Assembly: GCF_000003195.3 (NCBI RefSeq)
Contig: NC_012875.2
Coordinates: 15,162,387 to 15,226,386 of the forward strand
DNA: 64,000 nt
DNA from: Sorghum bicolor
Taxonomy: Eukaryota > Streptophyta > Magnoliopsida > Poales > Poaceae
Reading direction: 5' to 3'
Shown here: positions 1 to 10,298 of the stretch, one piece after another
How the letters are laid out: each line of letters opens with the position of its first letter
Position numbering within the stretch: the first letter of the stretch is position 1
Notes under the pieces: generated by a model
What the model was told of the DNA's origin: nothing
Databases searched by the model: none
The model's input: the letters and a program-made list of their open reading frames with translations, nothing else
Program-made: the position numbers and the translations under genes

Positions 1-319
1 CCGTTCGGTGGGAAGGCTGCAAAAAGAACGATGGGACGGAAGCCTCCCGTGGCCCATGTGTTAGGTGGGGAAGCGTCAGGTGCATTAAATGCTCCGACCC
101 GCGTGCGCGCGTCAGGCGGCGGACAGTGTCCTTGCGCTCGACGCCCCTCGGTTCGCTCGAGCCCGCTTCCGTATTCGACGGCAGTTGCTGCTCGAGCCCT
201 GGCCGATTCGCTCGACAGTATTTCCGTCTTCGAGGCTACGGCCGTCGATGGTCGCCCGTGTGCACGGATGGTGTCCTTATACGCATTGGTGAGGGTACCC
301 CTTGTTGGTATCCTCGACA
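1..319 (-). mobile_element. Tat-type Ty3/Gypsy LTR, partial, cut by window edge
   Basis: Read on the minus strand this begins TGTCGAGGATA and follows the first ~370 bases of the LTR at 5927-6979, including the GC-rich stretch with repeated TCGAG motifs. The LTR start is at 319; the rest lies left of the window. The bases after 319 belong to a different LTR-like sequence, so this copy was probably inserted there. The ORFs over this stretch are shadows of LTR sequence. Confidence 0.75.
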
Positions 320-1041
320 GTATCCTACTTGTGGAAAAAGTGTACAACCTCTGCAGAGTGTAAATCTATCTGGATAGCCGTGTCCGCGGTCTCGGACGGG
401 TTATGGTTTGGTTTCAACAACTAGATGGGTTGGGATGAGTGAAAACATGAGAGTGAGTGTGATTTTGGAAATAAATGGTTGACTGCCATTGTGTTGTGGG
501 AACAAGGGTTCAACAACACTTAAAATTGTGTTCAAACCCCCATTTTTTAGAAATACTATCATATGTAGAAAAAGAGGTCTTTTACAACAGTATTTGTGAA
601 ATGAAACCTTGCATGTGTAAAAAGATAGCTTTATGCAAATAAAACTAAGCCTCATCCTTGATTTATCCATATGCATATATACTGTTATCCCCTTCCGTAG
701 GGTAAGGTTGGATTTGTTGAGTACTTTGTACTCACCCTTGCTTTATTAAACAGAGGAAGATCCGGACTTCGATCCCGAAGTGGCGTTCGAGTAAAGTCGT
801 GTCTGCACCCAACTAAGCCTGTGGCATTGGGACTCGTCAGATGTTCGATTGTGATATCGTTTGTTTCTGGGTCTTTTGGACCTATGTTGTATTTTGGTGT
901 CTTATTATTATAGCGTGCCTTCTGTGTCCACGCTTACCGAGACTACTACGCTGAAACTTATCTGATGTAATAAATGTGGTACTAGCCTCCTGGGACTAGT
1001 ATTGTATCACATTTGAGTTCCTGGTTTACCGGGGACGCTTC
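320..1041 (+). mobile_element. Chromovirus-like LTR, 3' fragment
   Basis: The sequence has the texture of grass chromovirus LTRs. It contains the GAGTAC/GTACTC hairpin (719-733) that also occurs in LTRs E and F of this window, and it ends in a CA dinucleotide (..GACGCTTCA) at 1041. Its left part is replaced by the Tat-type LTR. No coding potential is visible. Assignment to a family is by resemblance only. Confidence 0.5.
719..733 (+). other. LTR hairpin GAGTAC-TTT-GTACTC
   Basis: Perfect 6-bp inverted repeat with a 3-nt loop. The same stem with different loops occurs at 14120-14141, 15482-15497 (minus-strand LTR) and 32536-32557. Confidence 0.6.
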
Positions 1042-3930
1042 ACCCCCGTAGCCTCCAATCCAAGAGACATAACGTGAATTCATGGTTTTAACCCTGCGCA
1101 GGTTTGTATCGCTTTACCCATGATTATCTTGACCAATTTTCCATCACACTTCCTTAGGTATGACTCATGGCCAAAATACCGTGACTTTCCCCACTTCCGT
1201 ATATTATATACATCCACATCTATCCACGTGCGCTAATATATGCGCCTGGGTGTACTTCATCGACACCTGATTGGGAATTTCGTCACCCAACCCTCTCCTC
1301 ACTTACCATAGGGAGTATATAACAACATTCATGGGTACCGGACTCGCCCGTCCCAAACGAGTTCACTTGCCGATACGATTTCATACGGCCCACATAATGA
1401 GTGAGAAGGGTGAGTCCTTATATATTCATAGTCGATATAGAGAGAGCTTGACCGACCCAAATTCATCATCACATTCCATGAGCTCTCTCTATATAAATAC
1501 TTATTTATCATCCAGTAATCATTATCCATCATAATCATCATGTCCAGTTTAATTTAGAAAATATATTTTTATGCAAGTATTTTGAAAATAAGTTCATTTT
1601 TATAAAAAAATCTATGTATCGTCTACATGACTTGCCTGTCATTCACAAATGTGATATCGGATCCTTCCATTTTCCTTCATACATCATGCCGAAAGTTTAA
1701 CTTGCTTCCTGTAATTATAATACCTATTTTTAATAAATTGGAATTTAGCAAAAATAAGAGAATACACACAAATTTATACATTGTGTCTACGTAGCAGTGT
1801 GTCTTCTTCTACAGTCAAGATATTTCATTAGTCTCAAATTTCAGCTTTACTATGATTGGTAGGAAATATTCTGGTCCCTAGGAATTCAATCAGTCACTAA
1901 GTTAATTAATATTCTTAATCTTTCCCTTTCCCATTTACACGTGAGCCCTGCTAGCTACTTGTACTACAAATAATATCTAGTACGTGCATACTGCATGTGA
2001 TTTGTGAAAGCCCAGGCTACTAGCAATCAAGAGTCTCCCCTGTACACATGTACTCACGGTAGTCGTACTGCCAGCACAGGAACTCCCTCTCTGTGCCTCA
2101 TCCATCGCCCTCCTCTGCTCTTCATGTTGCCCAGGTGCAGCAGCTCACGCTGCCCAAATCCACCGCGATGGGTGGGGAATCTCGCCATTAGTCACCTCTC
2201 TGCTATCCCACAGTTACTCATGTGTGTTTTTCCCCTGGAATCTAATCCCCTAGTGCTATCTAATCATTTCCCCTTCGATTTTCCCCTTCTGTGTGCAGGA
2301 CTGAAGGTTGGGTGGTGGTGGCGTGCTCCACTGTGGTGCGGGCTCGGCAACCATGGCACTAGGCAAGCCAAGAAGGCCGGAGCATGCTGATGTGTGGGGA
2401 TTTGGACTCTAGCAATAACCCTCCTCAACCTGACAGTCAGTTCTTCTCCCTTCTCCCTCACATCTTCCTGTTCTTTTTTTTTAACCTACTCTACAACTCC
2501 GTAACTCAAAGATATATATACCTGAGTGCTCTAGATGTACAGGTCCTTGTGTTAGTGTTTTATTAAAAGCTCAAGTATTTTTTTTATGTGCAGCTTTCAC
2601 TAAAGAAGGAATGCTAGTTCTTGTTCTGATAATAGTTAGCATATATCTCTTGGCCCAAAATATTATTGAGCACCTAATTATTGTGCTGCTCTAGAATAGA
2701 TCTGAGGTTCTTCACGTGAAAGGTGCTTTGTGTTTTCAGTAAAGGGGAAAAGAAATATTCTAAGGCATGCTTGTGAACCTCATCTTAATCTTGATGATGT
2801 TTAACTCCAATCTTAGCAGGCTTGTTTCCCTCGGACACTCACTCCTTCTCTTGCAGGTCTTGGTTGCTTCAAAAGTGCTTCCAGAGTTGCTTGCAAGCAC
2901 TTGGGGTTGTCTGGTGATTTCCCTCTCCCGGTCAACCTCCTTCCTCCGGGTCGGTCACCCCATGTCGACCTCCATGGTGATTAAGTCACCCTCTTGTGCT
3001 GGTGGAAGAGTTGGTGTTTTTTTTAGCAAGGAGTGGACGAGGTGTGTTCCTGGAGACCTCAACTTTGAGTGAAGAGCCGGGAACTGAGTGTCTGCTACTT
3101 TGATGGAGGCAAGACCCCTTTCATCTATACTGAGCTCTTCTTCTACTACTACCCTCTGCCTGCACTCCCAAATATTTTAATCCTAGTCATGGCCTAGTCA
3201 AAGAAATTCACTGTATATTGTCCAGCTGTTGCTACTAGAGTGGATTATCTCATTCTAGAAGGGCATGGCAACTCTTGTAGCTACAGTGAGATGTACTGCT
3301 ATGTAGTGGCTCCAGTGTTTTGTACTACTACTCTCTATCCTTCGTTGGAGATATTTACCATAGCTCAAACTAGTGCAAGAGTGGACACAAAGATATGTAC
3401 TAGTATGTGCCGCAAGGTGTACAGAATGATATATGTTCCTGTGTAAAATTTTTATGAAGTTACAATGGTCTAAACATATCCAAATATTAATATAAAATTA
3501 TGTATTTTGCCAAGTCATATTAACTTACCATCTTGATTTAATTAAGATAAACTCACAAGGGCTGGCTGCAACCGGGTGGAAACAAATGGTGGGCATTTTT
3601 TAATTAGGCATCTTTGCTTGCTTCGTGAAGAGATAATGTGCACTCCACTAGATCCCAAATGGAAAATTCTGGTCATCTCTGCTAACAAACAATATACCCA
3701 TTGTAAGTACTTAAGAAACTACTGATTGGAAGTCTAAAACACTGAAAATTTAATGGATAATTAGCGGGCCTCCTACACATGTACTGCAGAATTTGTTGGT
3801 GGATATCGACTGCTTTGAAAGGTGTTCTTGTTCCATTGCACGCAACTAGCTTCTACGACAGAGGCGTTGGACTAAGGGACACAACCACGCTGAGAATGAG
3901 GGCGTCTGAGGTGGGAGGAAGCCGCAGGTG
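1042..3930. other. Unassigned 2.9 kb, possibly low-copy DNA
   Basis: I see no LTR ends, primer site or recognisable retroelement protein here. ORFs are short (the longest sense one, 2004-2390, is 128 codons) and match nothing I recognise. Several short stretches look like plant gene flanks: a TATA-like CTATATAAATA at 1489-1499, pyrimidine-rich tracts followed by CAG near 2297-2299 and 2855-2857, and AT-rich spacers. A decayed or non-coding transcript is possible but unproven. The stretch holds a 14-bp inverted repeat (1435-1494). None of it appears again in the window. Confidence 0.4.
1435..1494. repeat. 14-bp perfect inverted repeat with 32-nt loop
   Basis: ATATAGAGAGAGCT at 1435-1448 is the exact reverse complement of AGCTCTCTCTATAT at 1481-1494. 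The right arm overlaps a TATA-like stretch. It could be a hairpin or the remains of a small transposon. Confidence 0.6.
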
Positions 3931-4000
3931 AAAGCATCTAGGCCCCTAATGAGTTTCGGTGATTAATGACAATGTTGATTACTATGACTAACGTGTGTTT
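3931..4000 (+). mobile_element. Short LTR-start-like fragment
   Basis: From TGAAAGCATCTAGGCCCC the text resembles the start of a widespread grass LTR family, and it runs only about 70 bases before the Tat-element sequence. It probably marks the deletion or insertion junction that removed the left part of the Tat element. The identification is from memory of grass repeats and is weak. Confidence 0.3.
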
Positions 4001-4065
4001 TGCAGAGGCAACGTCGATCGATCCCTGCGCAGACAAGGACAAGTCTTAAGAAGGACCGACGAAAA

Positions 4066-5009
4066 TCAGGAAATGAAGTCGTAAGAAGAAAAAAGACTCA
4101 CCAAGTCGATCGATCCCACATCAGGCCTCATAGGGAAGCCATTAACATGTTCCGGCTGGAAGTCACCGGCGACAGCCGCCCTGACCCGAGCCACGACCTC
4201 ATCGTCCACCGGAGCCTCGTTGGACATCCGGCACGCCTCGAGATCCCGGGATGAAACGCCGGGAACCATCTCGTCCATCCTCAACAGTCGAGACATCAAC
4301 GGGAGAACCCTCCGATGATGGACGGCCGAGAGGACGAGAGCGGCGGTAAGGCCTTCCTCGCGTAATTTCTTCAAGGCGTCGAGGAGGGGGTCGAGCCGCG
4401 CCTGGTGAACTTGGACGACGCCATACTTCCAGTGCTCGGGACGCTCCGAGATCAGACGCCCGGTGTAGGCCGGGAGGAGGTCGTCGTCGTTCCGCAAGTA
4501 AAACCACTGGGAGTCCCATCCGATGTGGTTCGACGTCAACCCCACCGGGATGTACTCACGCGGCCTCTCCGACTTGCCGGTCTTGAGCACCAGGTTGAGG
4601 CACCCAGCTCGAACCGGCTTCCTTACTCCTGCGCTTCCACCGGGGGCGTTGAAGAGCTCGCTCCGGTACAGATGGAGCCACAAATCCTAGTGGGGCATCA
4701 TCCCCAAGTAGCCCTCACACACCGCGGCAAAGACCGCCGCGGCGGTGACGGCGTTTGGGGAGAAATGCTGGAGCTCCACCCCGTAGTGGTGGCAGAGCGT
4801 CCGCATGAAGCGACTCGGAGGAGCGCCCAGGCCGTGGCGGTGGAATTTGGCGAAGGAGACCACATAGCCCGCGGGCAGCCTTGGCTCCCGATGGTCTGCC
4901 GCCGGCGTGATCCACTCCGGCCGCAACGACGACGTGCGGGGGCGTAGGAGTCCCTCCCTCTCAACGACGACGGGCTCCAGTCATCGGCGGCGATGAGCCT
5001 CACAGGCAT
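4066..5009 (-). pseudogene. Tat-element antisense ORF (Transposase_28-like), broken
   Basis: Minus-strand reading gives a protein of the plant 'putative gypsy type transposon' family (Pfam Transposase_28). The core segment has the phrases FAKFHRHGLGAP, HYGVELQHFSPNAV and CEGYLGMMPH, and a C-terminal part has WFYLRNDDDLLPAYTG. The likely start is the ATG at 5009. A frameshift lies near 4950-4970, where the start frame and the core frame part company. An in-frame TAG sits at 4687-4689, with the same frame resuming directly after it. The gene is antisense to the element defined by the PPT and 3' LTR downstream. This fits the antisense ORF known between pol and the 3' LTR in Tat-lineage elements such as Grande and Retand. 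Its function is unknown; this copy is dead. Confidence 0.75.
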
Positions 5010-5883
5010 CTTCAGGTGGGAGGGAGGCGACTTCACTAGTGCTCGAGGATGCACGCGCGTGAGATGGCAAGGGAGCTGAGGCGAGAATGGAGGCAAAAGG
5101 CGGAAGGGAAAACGGCAGCAAGGCCACGGGATGTTTATAGACGGCAACCCACCAACGGACAGATCCAATAAACATGGTAACTCCCCCCATAAATGCGCCG
5201 CCTAACGGTCTTTTTTCCTCCTCACAGACGGGACGCTACGATTTCTGTGCCGGTACAGTGTCGCAACGGCTCCTGCCTGAAAAGACGCGCCCAACGGGCA
5301 GAAAGGCAAACCGCCGTGGTCCTTTTCCTTCCCCTATAAGCCAAGGTACGTACCCATGAAAGTCTCGAGAGGTCGCAGGCTGACCCGCCGAAAGGGTTCG
5401 ACAGCCGATCTCGAGTACCAGAGTCAGGGATGCCCGGCGAGTGGTCGAAAATCGAGGCCCGCCTAGAGAACTCGCTGGAGATGTCTAAGGTAGGGTTGAG
5501 ACGGTCGAGAGGAATCCCTCCGAAGGGAGGCATCGAGCCACTGGACTCTATCGAGCGAGACCGGCATCCCTGACCACGTCGACCCTGCTTTATGAGAACG
5601 CCCCCGGGCTGCAGCTGACCCCCTCGAAAGGGGCACAGGTTCTCACTTGGATCACCCGCTAGGAGCTCAATCTGGGGTAGATGACGCTCGCTCTATCGAG
5701 AGTACGTCGAGACCCCTGCGCAAAACGAGCCAATCAGAACCTTCCACCACAGGTGTCGAGAGCGTTTCTGCAAATTAGGCGATATAACCCTCGAAGGAGT
5801 CAAAAACTCCTCCAAGGGCTCGGGGGCTACCACCGCGGGGTCGCTCGCGCGCCCCCACGGAACCTCGACCACAAAAATATAGC

Positions 5884-5913
5884 CTCCACTCGAGCGCAAG
5901 CGCTCGAATGGAG
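5884..5913 (+). other. Hairpin abutting the Tat polypurine tract
   Basis: The 14-base arms CTCCACTCGAGCGC and GCGCTCGAATGGAG pair with one mismatch around an AA loop. The right arm overlaps the first three bases of the PPT. Confidence 0.65.
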
Positions 5914-5926
5914 ACTCGGGGGCTAC
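5911..5926 (+). promoter_or_regulatory. Polypurine tract of Tat element
   Basis: GAGACTCGGGGGCTAC sits directly before the LTR start TGTCGAGG. This is where plus-strand DNA priming is expected, and it fixes the element as plus-strand. Confidence 0.7.
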
Positions 5927-6979
5927 TGTCGAGGATATTAGTAAAGGGTACCCTAACTGATGTGTATGACGAGAATACCCGTACGCAAGTCGAGGCCTCC
6001 AACTCGACGCTCTACCCAGTCATACGTACGGTCCTCGACGGCCATAGCCTCAAACACGGAAAGAGCGTCCTGCGAATCGATCAGGGCTCGAGCGCCGGTT
6101 ACCGTCGAATACGGAAACAGGCTCGAGCGAATCGGAAGGCGTCGAGCGCAAGGACGCCGCCCGCCGCCTGACGCGGGCACAGGAACCAAGGCATTTAATG
6201 CGCCTGCCGTGTTCTCACCTAACCCGTAGGTCACGGGAAGCGTGATAGAGAACAGGCACCCGTCCCGTCATTCTTTTTGCAGCCTTCCCCGCCGAACAAG
6301 CCAGAACGTGGCAGGACGCAGGGAGTGGGTCGGAACGTCTAATCAAGACCCCCCTCGAGATGTCTAAGGTCAGCGCTCTGCCTGGCAAGGCATTATACAA
6401 CATCAGACCCTCGAGTAGGCGCATTTCCTTCCTGGAGAAGAGTTGGGCGACGAGTGACAACACCTCAACCACTCTGACGCAAACGCTGTCACGACGTACA
6501 AACATACAACGGATAAACCAGCCCAGGACGGCGCGCAGAGCAGGATACCGGGGCACGCGTAATCATCATCGAGCTACCAGGACAAGATGGCTCGAAACCA
6601 CGCCGGTACGGAGGCCTCGAGTAGGCCAGCGCGCCATACCTCTATCGACCCCTACTCTGACGCCTATACATGTACCCTGGGTCTCTCTTTGGAACTATAA
6701 AAGGGGAGGCCCGGGAGCGGATACGGGGGAGGCGATACAACACACACGTAGTAGAGCTTCCATACTCCATCTCCATCCCAGTTCATACACGCTTGTATTC
6801 ACCCCTGTACAAGCACTTAGGTGCAAAATAATACAAACTCTCCCCCCCGCTGGACGTAGGGCTTTCTCTTGCCCGAACCAGGATAAATCTTTGTGTCTTT
6901 TTGCATCACCATCTGAAAAAGGGAGCACGCATACAAGTTTTACTCGTTGGTGTGACCCCCCGAGGGAAAAACACCGACA
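5927..6979 (+). mobile_element. Tat-type 3' LTR (1053 bp)
   Basis: It starts TGTCGAGG after the PPT and ends ..ACCGACA. A TATA box, TATAAAAG, lies at 6696-6703. From 6980 the text switches to sequence that matches the 3' non-coding region of element D4 (near 45315), so this element was inserted in a copy of that region; CAAAG (6980-6984) is the candidate right TSD. The rest of the element is missing to the left. The copy at 1-319 is the same family inverted. Confidence 0.8.
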
Positions 6980-7308
6980 CAAAGTATGTGGTATTTGTGG
7001 TATGAGGCATAGTGACATTGCCTTCTCTCTCACCCTACTCTAATAAGGTTTTTATATCTGGAGCTCATAGGTGGGAAACAGCTAGTACATACTTACAAGA
7101 CATTTATTGCATAGTCAAACCATGGATCTAGAAGAACAAGTCAATAAGTCAAATCAAGATGTGCATGTGTGGCGAATGAATGGTGATAATGGTGAAAATA
7201 ATGGTGAAATTCTAATTCTACTTATGCTCTTTTGAGGTTATGGTTCATAGTCTAATAAGCAGTAAAAAGTAAATGTATGGTTCATAGTCTAATAAGCATG
7301 TATATATG
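6980..7308 (-). mobile_element. Element D2, leftmost 3' non-coding piece
   Basis: It matches D4 from about 45315 to 46035 but lacks roughly 400 bp in the middle. A 23-base phrase beginning ATGGTTCATAG occurs twice within 70 bp (near 7240 and 7278). It ends at ATATG, the left TSD of the solo LTR that follows. The D2 sequence resumes at 25498. Confidence 0.75.
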
Positions 7309-7970
7309 TGTTGACACCGTTTTTGGACATGTAGCCAGGGACCTGTGGAGTATAGATCGGTAGGTGGAGTGACGGTAACTGGTCTGAGTTGTCGATGATG
7401 ATAGTTGCGGATGAAGAGACAATTGAATATGACTAAGTCCAGGGGTGGTGACGTGTTCTTACCGATGATCAATATCAGTTTTTGCCGATGGCCATAACAG
7501 GAAGGTTGCTGTTCGCGGTTCTTAATGACATATTTACCCCGCCAACATAGTCCATGCAAAGGAAGAAAAGCATGTATTTTACTCACATATACTTATTAAA
7601 TGCTTACCAAGTTCCACATGTAGTGCAAGTTGTGTTTTGCAGATCATATACAGGCATACAGGTGGAAAGCAAATAAAAAGGCGCAATCCGACACGTCAAA
7701 AAAATGCGCAAATAAACAAGTACCTAAAAGCCCAATATAGAAGTGCATCAATTTGCAGGTGGATCTGGACTCAGGGGCCGAAGAGGAAGGCAACGGGCTT
7801 CGGGCCAGGGCCTGCGGGGCCCACCAGGGGGCGATCGCTCCCTAGGGTCGGCCGACCCTGGCCCAGCCCATCTCGGCACCGCCTTTCGCAGAGGCGGTGC
7901 TGAGCCTATCCTCCCGCAGTCCCCGTGTGCAAATTGCAGTTTACACCCTGGGGAACCGACCTTCCCCACC

Positions 7971-7978
7971 TATTTAAG
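7971..7978 (+). promoter_or_regulatory. TATA-like box of element B 5' LTR
   Basis: TATTTAAG lies in the context CACCTATTTAAGGAGG. The same sequence occurs in the 3' LTR near 23422. Confidence 0.55.
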
Positions 7979-9389
7979 GAGGGGGAGAGGGAGGCTCCAT
8001 TCATCTCATCACATTCACAATCAACACTCCACCTTCAAGGCACTTGGGCACTACCTCTTCTTAGTTTTTTCCTTTTAGCTTTTAGAGAGAGAGAGTTGGG
8101 TGAGCTATCAAGGAGGGCTTGGCTCCTTGGAGAGAAACTTGGGTATGAATAAAGAATATCTTTACTCCAAGTCCATGCCTTATCATGTCCGATATAGTTC
8201 TTCATATGAACTAGAGTATAGTTCTTATGCTATGGTATATGACATAGATCATAGGCCCTGTTTTATGTGAAAATGATATGACATACATTTTAGTATATAG
8301 TTCTTATAGTATAATGCTACCCTAGGGCTAGTAGTGTATTATATGAACTAGTGCTAAGTGTATGTTGTATTATTCTCACTTAGGACTTTAGTCTAATTGC
8401 TTCATGTTAATTAATTGCCTAGAAATAGCTTTGTGTGAAGATGGGGGTTTATCATGCTCTTTTGAGTAGGCTCGGGCTTCTTACCTGTCGATCCGTAGGG
8501 TCGGGGACCCGGGGGAGTCCGAGTAGGTTCTTTGCATGTAAGCATGGTGCTTGGGTGTAAAGGTCGGGTAAATGCATTGTCCTAGTCCACGGTTGAGGGG
8601 ATGGCGGCAGGTGGTGACAGCCCTGTCCGTCCTTGGCATTCCCCCACGTTCGGCTAGGGTGTAGGAGTCTAAATAGTTGCGGAGGTTGCTGGTAGACCAG
8701 TACTCGTGTAACCTCCCAAACCATCTAAACACAGGACTAGATCTAAGTAGTATAATTACATGATTAACTTGTTCTATGACATGATCTTTATCTAGGACCA
8801 CACTTGCTCCAATAGGTTGTTTGTTTATTCTTTGATTCAATTCATTCTTTTAGTCTCTTTTTATTCCTTAGCCCATATGCCATGCCTAGATTGTGATGGA
8901 TCACTATTCTACATATAAATGTTTATCACCTGCTATGACTTTTGATTCCATTATTGCTATCATAATTACTTTGATCTATGCTTATCTTAGAATCCTTAAC
9001 ATATTAAGCCTTCCTTAGAGCGAACCTATAAATACGACAGTCGGTAAATCCCCGGGTTGAAATGCTACACGATAATTCCCGTCCGCTTGCGGTACTTAAA
9101 CTCCAAACCTAAGGAACTATCACCTCGGTATATACTTAACACTGTTGCTAGACATGCGCCGAGCTAGTGACTTGTTAAGGAATACCAACATGGCAATATT
9201 AGTGCCACTACCATGATTAAGAACAGGAACCCTACCCTAACGGTAATAAGGCGCCGTTATCGGGAAGGTAGATCTAGCTTCCTATTCAAGGTGGTGATGC
9301 TACGGATCTGCCAATATAACACTGCCAATGTCATTATCATGAGTAGAGCAGAACCCTATTCTTGGTAGCGACGCTAAGAAATGCTAACA

Positions 9390-9410
9390 AGCATTTCTAG
9401 CACCGTTGCT
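9390..9410 (+). other. Fossil primer-binding site inside B 5' LTR
   Basis: The phrase GCTAACA|AGCATTTCTAGCACCGTTGCT repeats the arrangement found at the true LTR end (GCCAACA|AGCATTTCTGGCGCCGTTG), but 144 bp earlier. The 3' LTR has the same relic at 24841-24860. An older LTR end and PBS therefore appear to have been absorbed into the LTR. Confidence 0.65.
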
Positions 9411-9541
9411 TAGGATAGATTTATACTCTAATCTTGGTGATTGCATTAGTAAGTGTTATCACGACATTTCTGACATCGTTTCTAAGGACGGATTAAACCT
9501 TGTTCTTAGTGATGACGTTAAGAAATGCCAACAAGCATTTC

Positions 9542-9559
9542 TGGCGCCGTTGTCGGGGA
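9542..9559 (+). promoter_or_regulatory. tRNA-Asp primer-binding site, element B
   Basis: TGGCGCCGTTGTCGGGGA is complementary to the 3' end of plant tRNA-Asp, with one mismatch from the perfect site seen in C and D3. It starts eight bases after the LTR end. Confidence 0.8.
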
Positions 9560-9562
9560 AGG

Positions 9563-10252
9563 TGTTGACACCGTTTTTGGGCACGTGTCCGTGATCGGTA
9601 GAGTGTAGGTCAGCAAGACAAGACTTGATCTACAGGATGAGTTGCCGATGAGGATGGTTGCCGATGGAGGGATGGCTGAATATGACCAAGTCCATAGGTG
9701 ATGATGTGTTTGTGCCGATGGCTACAACAAGGGAGTCTGCCGATGATACGGAGGGAGAACCTGGAAGTTGCCGATCGGCTTGCGGAGGTGTTCCAGTTTG
9801 TCACGGGAGGATAGTTTTATGTTTTCCTTAGTTATTTAGATCATTTTGTATATGGATTCCGTTTAATTTGGAATTCGAGTTCTAGTCATGTCTGGTTGTG
9901 GCTCTTTGAGCAGGGTATAAATGTAGACCCTAGGGCCTTGTAATCAATCTATCTATCAATCAATCAAACACACGTTTTTACTCATATTCCAAGCATTTAC
10001 TTTTTCGACGACTTCGTCATACTTTTTCCCTTTTATTACGAGTTCTTAGGAATTCGTCGACTTAAGCTCGGCGTGTTCTCAAGTTCCGCGTGAATACCTC
10101 TTGGCCGTGGCATCTGAGCGCATCGCTGTTGTCGGGACCAAAGTATTCGAGTTATCACCTTTGCCGATAGTAAGGTCAAATCGGCTGGCACGCCTTAACG
10201 TTTAAATCGGGTATTAGCCCTTTGTGTTTGCAGATCAGCTTTTGCATCAACA
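9563..10252 (+). repeat. Element A2 5' LTR (690 bp)
   Basis: It starts TGTTGACACCG and ends GCATCAACA. Many GCCGATG repeats fill its first third. TATAAATG at 9916-9923 is the TATA box. The text after the LTR, TGGCACACCCGGTGGGAC (about 10259-10276; TGGCACGCCCGG in A3), is the expected primer site, but I cannot name the tRNA with confidence. Confidence 0.85.
9916..9923 (+). promoter_or_regulatory. TATA box of A2 LTR
   Basis: TATAAATG lies in the context GCAGGGTATAAATG. A3 has GGGTATAAATATG near 62156. Confidence 0.6.
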
Positions 10253-10298
10253 CATCTTTTGGCACACCCGGTGGGACAGATTCAAGATCAAGATCAAC

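Larger units (their letters stand above)
5010..5926 (+). other. Tat element non-coding region before the 3' LTR
   Basis: No credible ORF. It is rich in TCGAG motifs and contains the phrase CTCGGGGGCTAC twice, about 95 bp apart (5820-5831 and 5915-5926). The second copy abuts the LTR and is the functional-looking polypurine tract. A near-perfect hairpin lies at 5884-5913. Confidence 0.6.
7510..9533 (+). repeat. Element B 5' LTR
   Basis: It begins TGTTCGCGG (TGTTGGCGG in the 3' copy) and ends ATGCCAACA. The TATA-like TATTTAAG at 7971-7978 follows a GC-rich stretch containing GGCCGACCCTGG and GCGGTGC. A PBS-like relic lies 124-144 bp before the 3' end (see 9390-9410). ORFs here recur in the 3' LTR and are shadows. 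Confidence 0.9.

Noticed and set aside
2767..3072. 101-codon ORF considered as an exon of a host gene
   Set aside because: No recognisable domain and no supporting exon structure; kept only within the unassigned region.
7743..8078. Overlapping ORFs in the GC-rich part of element B's LTR, repeated at 23194-23529
   Set aside because: They lie upstream of and across the LTR TATA region, occur in both LTRs only because the LTRs are near-identical, and show no domain.
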